From assembly GCF_001949145.1 (NCBI RefSeq), contig NW_019091430.1, positions 803,585-867,573 of the forward strand: DNA of 63,989 nt. The letters are read 5' to 3'. The first letter of the stretch is position 1. Each line of letters begins with the position of its first letter. This document shows, in pieces, positions 37,901 to 48,417 of the stretch. The notes under the pieces were generated by a model that saw only the letters and a program-made list of their open reading frames with translations, ran no database searches and had not been told where the DNA came from. The position numbers and the translations under genes were made by a program. Origin of the DNA: Acanthaster planci. Taxonomy: Eukaryota; Echinodermata; Asteroidea; Valvatida; Acanthasteridae.

Positions 37901-40900
37901 CTAACTTCCCCTTCTTTCGCGTGGAGAAAATTTGACAGCGTCCTGAGCGCAGACATTTTGAATCCATGTGCATGCTTGTAGAACATCCGAAATTGAATAG
38001 AATGAATTTCGAATCAAGTACTCTCAAAGTAACGCGCATCGAGTACCGATAGGATTGGATAAAAGAAAGTAACGGCAAAATTATCGACAGGCATACAGGT
38101 CTGCGTTATTTACACAGAGCAAAATGAAACGTTCATTTACTGATTGCGCGTTTAGGTCTTTTTGCGTGTCGGCTTTGTTGACGCATCAGCCTGAGACTCA
38201 AACATGCAAATAGCCGTACAAAAGCCGTAAAATTTCGAGTTTTTATATAGGTCTGTGCACAAACATGGATGCGCTCAGCAGGCATCATTTTAAGTCAGCG
38301 CGATTGTCAGCATTCTCGTTTTTATGTATAACTGTATAGTTCAGCGCTGGTTCAAAAATGCGGACCGTAAATAGACAGTTTTTATTGCCTCTTGAATCAG
38401 TGGATTACACATTTAAAATTTGTTGTGTAGGCAGATAATCGAAGAGGTACGTTCTTCTAGAACTTACGTGGAAAGAGAAAGAGCATCAGTTAGAAACAAG
38501 TATAATATTCAGCGAAAATGATATTCATCAACAGTGTCGTCTGCTTCCTTGCGCTAGCCTCATTGATATGACGTACACCGTTTCAGGTTAGGGCAATAGC
38601 GGCACCCTTACTTCTGGTTATTGCTTTGACATTATAAATATGCTTCTAGTTAGGGCTTGTCAAAACACGCCTCATGAATGAATGGCCTCCCTGTGTGCCA
38701 CCTGCATGCAGGAAACCAGTGGGATAACTTCTCACCAGCCTGGCTTTCTTTAGCCGATAAGGGGGTACTTCAACTCATGGCGGATACCCTGAATTTACTT
38801 CATTCAGTGTATCAAGTGGCGTGGTACCTGGCTATTTTGGGTCCTGTGCCCTGCTCTCGTTTATACTTACATGTTGTTTAAAATACGTACCTTTATTCAT
38901 CATAATAAGTGAAATCAATCTGTAATTAACTTTTAATTTCATTGCGTTCATTTTTATTTTCAGTTTCTAAAGGAAAAGAATCCTCATTTTTAATTCAATG
39001 TGGCCGACTTTTAAATAAGGTCAATTAGCAGCTATCACTGCAACACCTTCTGGTATAGAGGTGCACGCGGTTGCTAGACGGCTCAGCGACCAGAAAGGTG
39101 CCTTAATATGCCAATAAACGCGCACGTTACGCTTCAGAACGCGCGTGTGAGTGGTGCGTTATATGGCATCTCTTAAAAATAGTGTATGGAGCTTCCAGGT
39201 CTACATTTTGAGCAAACGTAAAAAGGCCCTGCCCTACATCACATCACCATAAATATTTATAGGCAATCCTGCATGATCTCTCTTCAAGTCAGCGTGAGAA
39301 ACGTAAAGTAAACTCACTGAGTGTACGTCGGGTGGGTGATCATGATCGTGATCATGATCGTGGTCATGATCGTGGTCATGATCGTGGTCGTGGTCTTCGT
39401 CGAGGAGGGTTGCTACATTCCGTCTCTTGCGTTGTCTTCCAGCTACAACTCGACGGAAGTGGGGTGCGTGATCATGATCGTGATCATGATCGTGGTCATG
39501 ATCGTGGTCATGATCGTGTCCTCCTTCGCTTCCAGCAGAGAGGAGGGTTGCTACATTCCGTCTCTTGCGTTGTCTTCCAGCTACAACTCGAAGGAAGTGG
39601 GGTGCGTGATCATGATCGTGATCATGATCGTGATCGTGGTCATGACCGTGGTCATGACCGTGGTCATGATCGTGGCCCCCGTCGCTTCCAGCAGAGAGGA
39701 GGGTTGCTACATTCCGTCTGTTGCGTTGTCTTCCAGCTACAACTTGAAGGACGTCGGCTGCGTGATCATGATCATGATCGTGATCATGATCGTGGTCGTG
39801 GTCGTGGTCGTGATCGTGATCGTGGTCGTGATCGTGATCGTGGTCGTGATCGTGGTTCGCTTCGCTTCCAGCATAGAGCTTGTCTATAATTTCCTGGAAT
39901 TCTGTCAATAATTATAATAAAAAGAGCATCTCGGAAGTTATTTAACAGCGGAAAAATGTTTTATTCGTCTATTTATTTATTAATTTCTCGGGAAACACAG
40001 GCAAACAAAACAACAAAACATAAATTTTCATGATGGAACAAACACTGGTAGAACACTCTTCAGGATTTAAAATAAGTTTGAAAAAGTCTTACTTCCTTCA
40101 GTAATGTAGCCGTGTGAAGCATACGAATGGAATATATCCTCCAGGAACGCGTCTGGATCTAACTTGGTGGCATTACCAATGCAAAACCCACGGAATAGGC
40201 TGGATATCAAAATGGCCCCCACGTGCTCAAGCTCGTGGTCGTCTGCTCCCAATTGGTGGTCGGCTACGGTCTCCTCGAAGACAGTTTCTGCGGTGAAACA
40301 CTGCATAGAGGACAAGGAATCGGAGCCATTCACATAAATGAAATCTAATATTCAACATCACAGTTTCGCGTACATGTCAAAATTCGTCCATGTTTTGTAG
40401 ATTTGTAGATCTCTTTATTGTAACGCCAGGGACTCCTTTTAGGGCAATTTGCGCGCATTACTATTCATCATATTTTTCATTGTCACATTTACTCCATTTA
40501 TATTTATTTCCTCCAGAATTTGCACTGAGATCACAGCTTCAAAATAGATGAGGCATACAAAAGGGGATGGACCATCGATGTCGGAGTGCATGTTGAGTAG
40601 TAGCTTTGCAAATGTGAGTCACTAGAAACAATGTTGTGAGAAATGACTGCATTTTAATTCAGACCTGAGGGTCAGGCAAGTTGATACCTTTAAGCATTAT
40701 AGGCATTGTACGGAAATATAAAGTACCTTGGCAAAGTTGGTAGCTTTATAGGTCGTGGCCACTGCACCCAAAACGTCCTCCAGCTCTTTTTCAGACAGTT
40801 TCTGCGTGCTGTCTAATCTCGTGAGAAGTCTCTGAACGTAATCTCCGTACGTCAGCCCAGACAGATCGGCCGCGCATGCGGATTCCAGGTCGGCTGCGTA

Positions 40901-43900
40901 ATACATGAGCACGACGCATGCCCGGTTGAAGTTCTTTTCGTTAAGGCCATAGCTGGGTGGAATGCCAAGAATGGAGAATATGCTGTCGTTCTCAAGACAC
41001 TGCATATTGAAAAAGGAACAAAAATATTGACAAGAGTGGTTTAGTTTCGTTTGTATTCAACTAAAAATACTGTTCATGCCAAGATGCGAATTCTTAATGT
41101 AGATTGCGTCATTGGGAGAAAACAGAGAAAACGAGGGGAACCGTTGCCCTGTGCTCGTAGCAGATAAACCCCTGTGTTTGCCAAACAACGGCTTCATGCA
41201 CATTAAACGCAGGTTTCAACTTGTTACAGTTAAGCTTTGAAGACAAAAATTCTAATGATGCTACGTTAGATTGGGAGGTTTCCATATTTATTTGAACAGA
41301 TAAAATCAGAGAAGACATGTTTTCCTTTGAGGCACGTCATAGCACATTTGTAACGGTGCCAAATTCCGTCGATGAATCTGATAACATCAGTAACGGTCAT
41401 AGTGTCTGCAGAACGCATTCCAGGTCTGTTGTAATCTAATTTGCCCTTCAATTCAGTTTGTTTCCCTACTGGAAAGGAAGCCGTTTCGCTTTCAAGAATT
41501 CTCACCAGCGTCTCCGGAGTAGAATGTTGACATCTTGGGATGAGGCGTTAACATCATGACAACAACCAGAAAATGGAAGTCTTGATTTCATCATCTGTTC
41601 AGAATTACGGTCACAGTTTGACGAGTGATCAAACCATGTCTTTAATAAGACGAAATTGATTCCCTCTTTGGCACAAAATTAGTGTCACCTATTCCGTTTC
41701 CATCGTGAGACAAATTTAGGAAACCAACCCTTCTCGCTAGACTACCTTTGCAAAAAAGATATGTGCTGACGTTTTTCATAACAGGATAAATGTCACACAG
41801 GTTAAGGTTACCGTGTGAGCTTGTTGTATTCTTTCAGAAGGAAATACGCACATGGACACGTGTGTAAAATAAACACCTTAACAGCGAACAAAGTAAGCTG
41901 CAATAAACAGATTGTTTCGTAAAATACTTGCATAATTTTCCATCATCTGAGTCATGGATTGTCCATCATGTGTCACTGAATTCTATTCAAAGGTGCCCGC
42001 GGAATAGAAATTTTTCATTTCGCTTGACTGGTTCCGCTCTCATTTCATATATCTCATTTTCAATGAGAAAGAGGGAAAATGCTGAAACGGAAACCAGCCT
42101 AGCATTGCACGGTACATACAAGGTGGCACTTCGGACACGAATGTGGTAAAAATATTTTGACAAAAAATTTGAACCGGGTCAATCATCAAGCGTGAAAATG
42201 GCACACGGCCAGACATGCTTGGTCACTTCGGTGCGTCGTAATTCGATTCAAACCGCACACGCAGTGAGTCCTCGATCATGTCCGTCTTCTTGCGTTCGAA
42301 ACTTTTCCACACCAGGCAGGGATCACGCTGGATCTTATTCTCCAATTAAGAGAACGTAAGTTTCCCTGGTCATGGGTGCTAAAGACATTAAAGACATTAC
42401 TTCTTGGAAGTTCTGCTGCTGTTCATCGAAACGGGGAACCTTTTGTGGATCACAGCTAGGCAGAATACCACCCTGTAGGCCCCTATAGTCAGACGGTCCT
42501 ACTGGAAACATACAAAACCCTGGTCTTCCCTGAGGTAAAGTTGAATCAGTAAGCCTACACAAGTAAATACTGCAGAGAGATAACCGAGAGAATCACACGG
42601 TGAAAACAAACAACAGCCTGCGTAACTCTACCGGTACATGGGTTTGCTAACCAAGAATAAATACGCCAAAGGTCTGGATTCTGCGCCAACCACGTTAGCA
42701 CAGAATTTCGTATTTGGTTATAAAGTGTATGCACAGGTTACACATTTAGGCTATGCTTCTGCAGATATTTAAAAAAAAAACTAAAACAAATTCATGCAAC
42801 TTTACTGCGTCCACAATAGTTTGGTGGTGTCCGTGTTTTTAACGAATGCTTGAATGTAAGCATTTGCACCTGACGAGGGGCGGGAGACGCCCGAAAATTC
42901 GCATTTAAGTAAGTTCCCACAGGTTGATATGGCTTTAAGAGAGGTAAATAAGTTGGATTGACATTTGAAATGGTGAAAAGGGGCATCTCCAAAACATTTT
43001 CCACTCAAAATCGAAATTCATGCAACCTACAGGTATGGACAATCATAGAGGAATATGTTCTCATTTAGAATTTTATTCTTTGTTTTGTTTAATTACTGAG
43101 TTAAACACTATCCCAAGCACCAAGTTGTTTTCCATAGTATGCCGGTCAGCTTTTGCCATATATGTACGCTCCAAAGCGAGCCAGTGAAGATAAGTATACG
43201 GACGCTTCGTCTTGGCAATCACGCTTGCGCAAAAACCCGCGCACACGTAACAGAGCTAGCTAAGGGTTGGACCGATTAGTAAAAAAATGGAATCAACTAC
43301 AAGACTTTTACAGAATGTTCATGAGTTTTGAATGGGGCACACTAAAGTGTGTCAACGGAGCATTTGAACACACAACGAGAAAATATGATACTATCAAAAA
43401 CGATGGCAAGCAAGTTACTTATTCGTGATCACGTCCGAACTTTGACACTCTCGGTCACGGTGGGGTGATGCCATAAATCCCAAACTATCTGTGCCGCGTG
43501 ACAGCCGTTCGACGTCTTCAAATATCATATGATTGGATAATGCCACAAAAGCTGAAACACCTCCAGCCCCCCCCCCAAACAAGTTACACAAAAACCTATT
43601 TGCTAGTTTACCTGCACATGCTGTGAACATAATGACAGGGGGTGGGTTCACATAAAAATAAATGATTTTAAATTTCCTGTTTCCGTGGAAATCACCTTGG
43701 ATATTTTGCTACTTTGTTACACATATCAAATCACTTTTTATACGAAGAGCAAAAATCGAGTTAATTTCAGAACATATGTGTAAATATCTCTACGCACTTT
43801 TATCCTTATTGCGCAACACACCAAAGTTCCTACCTTGTGGCAATTTGCAGAGTTGAAGTTGTCACTGCAATGCAGCTCATGTTCGAACAATAAATGAATA

Positions 43901-44175
43901 AGCCTAGCTGTCTCATCGCGCGTGATGTTCCTGTTAGCACTGAAGGAGAGATCTCTTAATTGACCAAAAATCTCCTCAAAGGGGTCCCCAAAGATCGAGT
44001 GGGAGTGATCGTGGTCATGATCGTGGTCATGGTCGTGATCATGGTCATGATCGTGGTCGGTTTCCTCGGTGGTGATCTGACCGGCTGCGAGCACGTGGAG
44101 GCAGCTGAAAATCCCAAACGCCAACAAGTAAATTGTGCACACGGCACGAAAATTCACCTTGCGGATCAGGGCCAT
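28865..44175 (-). CDS. slc39a12-like: ZIP-family zinc transporter A, ZIP4/ZIP12 (LIV-1) type, 11 exons, 871 aa
   Basis: This is a predicted importer moving Zn2+ (possibly other divalent metals) into the cytosol. Exons joined by GT-AG signals and phase are 44175-43834, 40999-40727, 40300-40093, 39901-39318, 35485-35320, 33368-33199, 32858-32712, 32148-31941, 31590-31396, 29355-29168 and 28999-28865. They total 872 codons with no internal stop. Residues 1-30 look like a signal peptide. A Cys-rich ectodomain follows, with GPALIQQ at about 497-503 (the PAL motif of LIV-1 ZIPs) and five His-Asp tracts. Eight membrane segments lie after about 526. Metal sites are HNLGDG (about 729) in TM4 and [10 protein letters not shown] (about 757-766) in TM5; the leading His rather than Glu excludes ZIP8/ZIP14. 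The TM3-TM4 loop is His-bearing (EGHSHS). Human ZIP12 is about 690 aa; the surplus comes mainly from the His-Asp exon. ZIP4 against ZIP12 cannot be settled by eye. Confidence 0.9.
29168..29355 (-). CDS. slc39a12-like: ZIP A exon 10: TM5 end to TM7
   Basis: The exon encodes [22 protein letters not shown]6 ([17 protein letters not shown]) and TM7 ([18 protein letters not shown]). It runs from an ATTACAG acceptor to a GTGAGG donor. Confidence 0.92.
31396..31590 (-). CDS. slc39a12-like: ZIP A exon 9: TM4-TM5 metal-site exon
   Basis: The exon contains [19 protein letters not shown] and CHELPHEL, the metal-transport signature. The acceptor nearest the gene B equivalent (CAAACAG at about 31576) would shift the frame into a stop. 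CATAG just upstream (exon start 31590) keeps the frame and gives [15 protein letters not shown], so I chose it. Confidence 0.82.
31941..32148 (-). CDS. slc39a12-like: ZIP A exon 8: cytosolic TM3-TM4 loop
   Basis: The exon is hydrophilic: [11 protein letters not shown], a basic-serine patch KRKRSSS, then an acidic stretch, ending KACY plus one base before GTGAGAG. This loop in LIV-1 ZIPs senses cytosolic zinc and can be phosphorylated. Confidence 0.85.
32386..32552. mobile_element. short inverted-repeat element in ZIP A intron
   Basis: The left end GGCCATAGACCTTTATCATGG pairs imperfectly with the right end CCATGATAGTGGTCTATGAC. The roughly 125-bp interior has no coding potential. It looks like a MITE in the intron between exons 7 and 8. 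Confidence 0.45.
32712..32858 (-). CDS. slc39a12-like: ZIP A exon 7: His-containing linker and TM3
   Basis: The exon has 49 codons: [24 protein letters not shown], given as [12 protein letters not shown] then [12 protein letters not shown], followed by TM3 ([18 protein letters not shown]). The donor is GTGAGT. HVHH and THDHS place five histidines in the linker; gene B keeps fewer. Confidence 0.9.
33199..33368 (-). CDS. slc39a12-like: ZIP A exon 6: TM1-TM2
   Basis: The exon encodes [17 protein letters not shown] (TM1) and a second hydrophobic segment ending [10 protein letters not shown], the conserved end of TM2. The acceptor is CTGTAG and the donor is GTATTG. Confidence 0.92.
34230..34960. 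repeat. interspersed repeat, copy 2 (related to 11390-11880)
   Basis: It shares the GTTTAAGAC...GGAATGG...TCAGTCTCCTGA...TTTAAGACCGGCCAAG block and the TTGTATCCAGGTGCC...ACGCAGCGGGCAT block with 11390-11880. It lies in the intron between exons 5 and 6 of gene A. Confidence 0.55.
35320..35485 (-). CDS. slc39a12-like: ZIP A exon 5: PAL-motif ectodomain
   Basis: The exon starts [13 protein letters not shown] after CTGCAG. It contains [18 protein letters not shown], which closely follows human ZIP4 (PALLQQQLSGAC), the conserved PAL region that mediates ectodomain dimerisation. It ends STAE plus one base before GTTGG. Confidence 0.88.
35969..36400. mobile_element. MITE-like element with AATAGAGGGATT ends, ZIP A intron 4
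   Basis: The left end TCATAGAGGGATTCC and right end GAAATCCCTCTATTGA are inverted. Partial pairing continues inward (GATCTGCGCA with ATGCGCAGAC, GAGGCT with AGCCTC). The interior is non-coding. Confidence 0.45.
37474..37690. repeat. dispersed segment shared with 47510-47665
   Basis: The block AGACTTGAATC...TTACGTTGCTCTTCCCCAG...CACACGGT...CCGCTTGC.TAACTTTTT...ATAGTCTTT is shared in the same orientation with 47510-47665. Here it lies in intron 4 of gene A; there it lies downstream of the extra exon 1. It is either a dispersed element or a trace of the same duplication. Confidence 0.5.
39318..39901 (-). CDS. slc39a12-like: ZIP A exon 4: repeated His-Asp / polybasic modules
   Basis: This 584-bp exon encodes about residues 275-469. 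After [15 protein letters not shown] come four His-Asp tracts (the first is 31 residues) separated by three spacers. Each spacer carries VVAGRQR followed by KRR or NRR and then NVATLL. The spacer DNA repeats at about 39402-39470, 39541-39606 and 39698-39765, each joined to a tract, so the exon grew by tandem duplication of a 135-160 bp module. It ends PPDVHS before GTGAGT in phase 0. His-rich loops in this position of ZIP4 bind zinc. The polybasic spacers are not something I know from other ZIPs. Confidence 0.85.
40093..40300 (-). CDS. slc39a12-like: ZIP A exon 3
   Basis: The exon starts [16 protein letters not shown] after ATGCAG and ends HGYITEG plus one base before GTAAGA. It begins with CFTA, as does exon 5, so the two may be ancient repeats of one ectodomain unit. 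Confidence 0.85.
40727..40999 (-). CDS. slc39a12-like: ZIP A exon 2: helix-rich ectodomain part
   Basis: The exon has 91 codons, starting [11 protein letters not shown] after an ATGCAG acceptor and ending TNFAK before GTAC. Spaced cysteines and amphipathic helices match the helix-rich (HELP) part of ZIP4/ZIP12 ectodomains. Phase 0 at both ends. Confidence 0.85.
42415..42545 (-). other. possible unassigned exon inside ZIP A intron 1
   Basis: On the minus strand a TTTACCTCAG acceptor is followed by an open stretch reading [17 protein letters not shown] and more, ending QQQNFQE before GTAATG. The composition looks protein-like, but I recognise no family. The ZIP reading does not need it, since exons 1 and 2 join in phase. 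It may be an old retrocopy, an element fragment or chance. Confidence 0.2.
43834..44175 (-). CDS. slc39a12-like: ZIP A exon 1: signal peptide and first His-Asp tract
   Basis: The exon has 114 codons. It begins MALIRKVNF, followed by a hydrophobic stretch ending LHVLAAGQ, as in a signal peptide. A (DH)9 tract ending SHS follows, then a helical segment with [11 protein letters not shown]. It ends NCHK at a GTAGG donor in phase 0. Two residues differ from the copy at 48418-48759. Confidence 0.88.
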
Positions 44176-44459
44176 CTTAATTTGAACGTGCTATGCACTG
44201 TGCACAACGACTGGTTCTGTGAGACAAGTCTAGGGAGGTTTTGCAGACGGCACCAAAACTGAGGAGCTTATGAATAATCTAATACTGTACTGATAGCTGA
44301 TACGTCACTGCTCCTGCGCCCTGGCAAGCTATTGGTGATTAGTTTAAGCACTGTGTTTATCTCATATTTATTCTACTTGTACAATCTTCATAGGATGCCT
44401 GACCCACAAAAAGTACGATCCATTCAGTGCAAACTGAAAATAGACTTTAATTTGCATAA

Positions 44460-44466
44460 TGCACAC
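44460..44466 (+). promoter_or_regulatory. metal-response-element-like motif upstream of ZIP A
   Basis: TGCACAC followed by GGCAC fits the MRE core TGCRCNC bound by the zinc sensor MTF-1. It lies about 285 bp upstream of the ATG at 44175. The equivalent site in the copied promoter (48944-48950) reads TGCGCAC, so the core fits in both. Confidence 0.4.
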
Positions 44467-44649
44467 GGCACAGGTTTGGACAAATCCATTGTATCAATAA
44501 ATAGGGCTGTATATAGTATATTATATATATTAAGTTATCTAGGCTGTACTCTGGCGTGATCGCATGATCCCTCATACATTATTATCTTACTAGTGGGATG
44601 CCGCGCGGCACTCGCTAATCCATGGGTTGAGCTGAGACGTCAACGCCAT

Positions 44650-45080
44650 ATATTAGGTAATGTTTTCTCGATTATACCACAGTTTCGGGATTTGGACAAT
44701 TTTCAGACTTATTATGCTCAAAGAGAACCTACTTTGCGCGGGGTTGGGCCCGTGAAGTGTGGACTACAAGAACATTTGAGAAATAGGAAGCAGTATGACA
44801 GCAACTCATGCCTTCTTTTGGAAATATTTCAGCTGTGCCACGCCACCTAAGATTGACGGGAGTAAAGTCTGCTGAGTGTTCTGTTCTACTGGGCATTCTT
44901 AATAGGATAGGAACGATTTATTGAACTGAATATAAGAAGAACGCAACGTGTCGACATAGTTTCGTCCGTCCCGTTTTCAACTTTAAAAGCAAGACTCCGT
45001 GCACAGAAGACCATTCGAATGTAATGTTTTTGACGTGAGATTTAAAAGCTTCTAGCCGCATCTTAAAAATACAGAAGTTT
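44650..45080. repeat. direct duplication, copy 1 of about 430 bp (copy 2 at 45620-46050)
   Basis: Shared landmarks in the same order are TTTCGG.ATTT..GACAATTTT..GAC, TATGCTCAAA.AGAGAAC, GCAGTATG.CAG, GGAGTAAAGTCTGCTG.GTG and GTGCACAGAAG. The two copies are about 970 bp apart and clearly diverged. No coding content is retained. Confidence 0.55.
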
Positions 45081-45619
45081 TATTTTTATTGGCATAAGTA
45101 AGAATTTAGAAAATACGTACAGATAAAACAAAACCTTATTCCCCTAAAACTACGCAAAAAGAAAAAATACGCTCAATTAACATAAAGTATTGACTGTAGC
45201 GATGTTTCAGATGATGTTGTTAGGATGCTGTTAAGCTGTCGCTGGCACATCTTTGAGTACTTTTTATATGCTCCGACATTAGCCTAAGGATGTGGAAGGC
45301 CCATAGCGTTTTGTGGTATTAGAAAAGTGGACGTACTAAACTCCGAAGGATGTGTAGCTAGCCAAGCCCGTGTTTAAGTGAGGGTTTTTGGAAAAGTGTG
45401 CGAGTTAACACATGCACTTTGTTAAAGACAGCCTAATGATGTCTAAAATCCTGAGGGTTAATTTTCTCTGAAGCAACTGTCAGCACTGTGGACTTGCCAG
45501 GTTTTTAAAATTGGTAGTGATTTTTGTAGGTACTTTGAGGAAGGAAATAACTGCTCTTTGAGATTGTTACATACGCCGATGTGACTGTGCACATAAGTAA
45601 TGGAGGAGGATTTATCGGA

Positions 45620-46050
45620 GACTTCAATGTCAGGTTCGCAACATGTAGTAAATACAATCGCCGGGTTTCGGCAATTTTTAGACCTAACGATGCTCAAATA
45701 AAGAGAACTAACTTGGCATGTGGAGTGGCCCATTGAAATGTAGATAAAAAGAGCATTCAGGAAATAGGACGCAGTATGGCAGTAAATCCTGCCGGAATAT
45801 TTCAACCGTGGGAGGCTACTCAAGTTTGATTGGAGTAAAGTCTGCTGGGTGCCCTGTTCGACTCAGGTTAACAGGAACGATGTCTTGAGCTGAATATAAA
45901 TAGAACTTAACGCTTCGACACATTTGCGTCCGGCGCTCCCCCGTTTCAACAGTTAAAAGCAGGACGACGTGCACAGAAGTCGAGTCCTGTGTTATGTCAC
46001 CGTGACTGACATAATTAGATTGGATCAGAGATTTACTGTCTGCATCATAA
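45620..46050. repeat. direct duplication, copy 2 of about 430 bp
   Basis: This is the partner of 44650-45080; see there for shared landmarks. The order and spacing are preserved. Confidence 0.55.
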
Positions 46051-47509
46051 AAAACAGATGTTTTATTTCTATTGGCATGGTTAAGATCATAAAAGGCACA
46101 TGCCAATAATTCAGTAGGGCTGAACACATTAAACCAAAATCAACGCGAGAAAGGATTAGGTAATTAAGCACCATTCAGGAATTGAATCATCAAGGCATAA
46201 AACATGAGGGGAGAAGTCATTTTAGCAGAGGTCGGCAACGAACGTTAGAAGTTTCCGATCGTGGGCTTTCGAGTTCGCCCTTATCAATCGTTGATACCTT
46301 CGGTTTCAAACATTTACTTAGTGTTATTACTTGTGCTATGTACATGTATCATGTAAGTTGAGTGCTCACATCGTATTGACGATCATCGTCTGCGGTGTAA
46401 TAATATTAACTATTCTTATTTTGCTGAGATGAAAGTGAAATTGTGACCTGGCCAATACTTGTTATTGGGGAATAGTAGTTCCTTAGCCAAATAGATCTGA
46501 AGAGCAGGCACCGAAATACGTTATATTTTTGTTACAAAGAAGTGTTTTGTCTTTTCTAACTATTTATTGGACGTTACTTCAGAATCCTCCTAGGAACATA
46601 CCAGCTCAGGGTGGGTTAAAATCAATTTGCATGTTTGGGATTGTCATATATGTTATTATTTTCTTGTAATGACCAAGCGCCGCATGTATATATGCAGGCA
46701 ATTATCTGGTATACTGTCAGCTGATTGGTAACCTGAGATCGTCTGCGGTGCCGGCGCCGTGGGATCGACACGGAGTGCCGCTGGTACAGCGTCGTCACGG
46801 ACTTGCACAAAAAGTACAGATATAACAATGCGGGACCAGGGAATAGTTGTGAATATTCATTTTTTCCTGTTGACCAATCACACAGCAAGGTCGTAAATGT
46901 ACCATATCGCCCAGGGACAAACGCTACAACATGATGCAAGAATAGCGGGGACTGCGTGGACGTATCCTGAATATTTAGCAAATTCCCGGTGACCAATCAG
47001 GCTGGAATGGTCTAAAGACAAGTCAAGTCACAAGTCTCTTTGTCCAAGTACAAGTCAAGCTTGCACATTATTTTGTCCAGCTGTAATAAGCAAAAACTAC
47101 CCCCCAAACAAAAAACCCCAAAAAATCCAAAAAACAACCAGGTATCAACTTACGAAGTTAACAATGTCAAGAACAATGTCTTGAAAATACGAAAATATAT
47201 CACAATTAATAAACGTGGCTGCACCCATCAACGAAAACAGGATCCCCTCTGCATGTTACCTGTCCCAATGAAAACCAACAAATCCAAATAACTGCAAAAT
47301 CCTTTTTCGTGTAACAACAGAATAGAAAGCAGTCGCAGCGCCGATAGGCTTGATAATCAGTTGGCGTGGTTTACACATCCAGTTTCCAACTCCAATCATA
47401 GAAGTACACGCTGTACATGTAACTTGCAGGTATGGGCATTCGCCGCAGAATTTGTTCTCATTCAGAAATATATTCCATGGTCCTGTAATTAATGAGTTCC
47501 AGACTATCC

Positions 47510-47665
47510 CTAGACTTGAATCAAGTCGAACTTACGTTGCTCTTCCCCAGCCTTCTCTTCACTTTACACAATACACGGTCGTCGCGCTCGGCCGCTTGCG
47601 TAACTTTTTAAAAGGCGCTCTCATTTCATAGTCTTTCTGTGATATCTGGCGTCAACGTCAAAGAT
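47510..47665. repeat. dispersed segment shared with 37474-37690
   Basis: This is the second copy of the block described at 37474-37690, in the same orientation. Confidence 0.5.
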
Positions 47666-48417
47666 TGTACATTTAAGCAAGTTTTGTTCTTTATTGGGAT
47701 ACAAGATGACTCAGAATAAAATTCTTTCTCCACAAAGCATTACCTCTTACTTGCATTGAAGGGAAACACGAGAAAATGGCGAAATCAGCTTTATGAAACT
47801 GTGGTTCGTGCACCAAAGTAAATATGCAAATTTATGTTAATTCATAACATAGAGGAAAATTCTACATTTGCAAAGCTTTTTACGGGGTTTTGCTGTAACA
47901 CAAAAATCACTGTATAATCACTGAGCACGTCCGTTGCAAATACTTTCTGTCAATTACTTATACATTTTCACAGAAAACACATTGTAGCACAACACAACTT
48001 TTAACAGTGTGGACTTTAACGCTCTCGGTGTGGGGTGTTACCGACATTCTCGAAATATCTGTCGCACACCAGAGCCATTCCACTTCTTTATACTGAATGC
48101 TTGGATAATGCCATAAGAGCGAAAACAACAAAATGTTACGCAGAAAAAGCTCATTTGCACCTTCCATGACGCATGCTGTGAATATAATGATCGAAGTGAG
48201 AAATTCACACAAAACGATTCCAAATTTATAGAGTGTTTTTGTGGCTATGAAGTAAAAACTGAATCCTCTCGGAAGTCACCTTGGATAGTATGCTGCTTTG
48301 TTACACATGTCAAATCACTTTTTATACGAAGAGCAAAAATCGAGTTAATTTCAGAACATTTGTGTAAATATCTCTACGCACTTTAATCCTTATTGCACAA
48401 CACACCAAAGTTCCTAC

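Noticed and set aside
39321-39911. Two long plus-strand open frames opposite the His-Asp exon
   Set aside because: They are the antisense of the GATCAC repeat (Val-Ile/Met and Asp-Arg runs). The minus strand joins in phase to neighbouring ZIP exons and is the coding strand.
28865-44175. Assignment of the transporter to ZIP8/ZIP14
   Set aside because: Those proteins have Glu in place of the first His of the TM5 motif. Here it is HELPHE, with a PAL-motif ectodomain.
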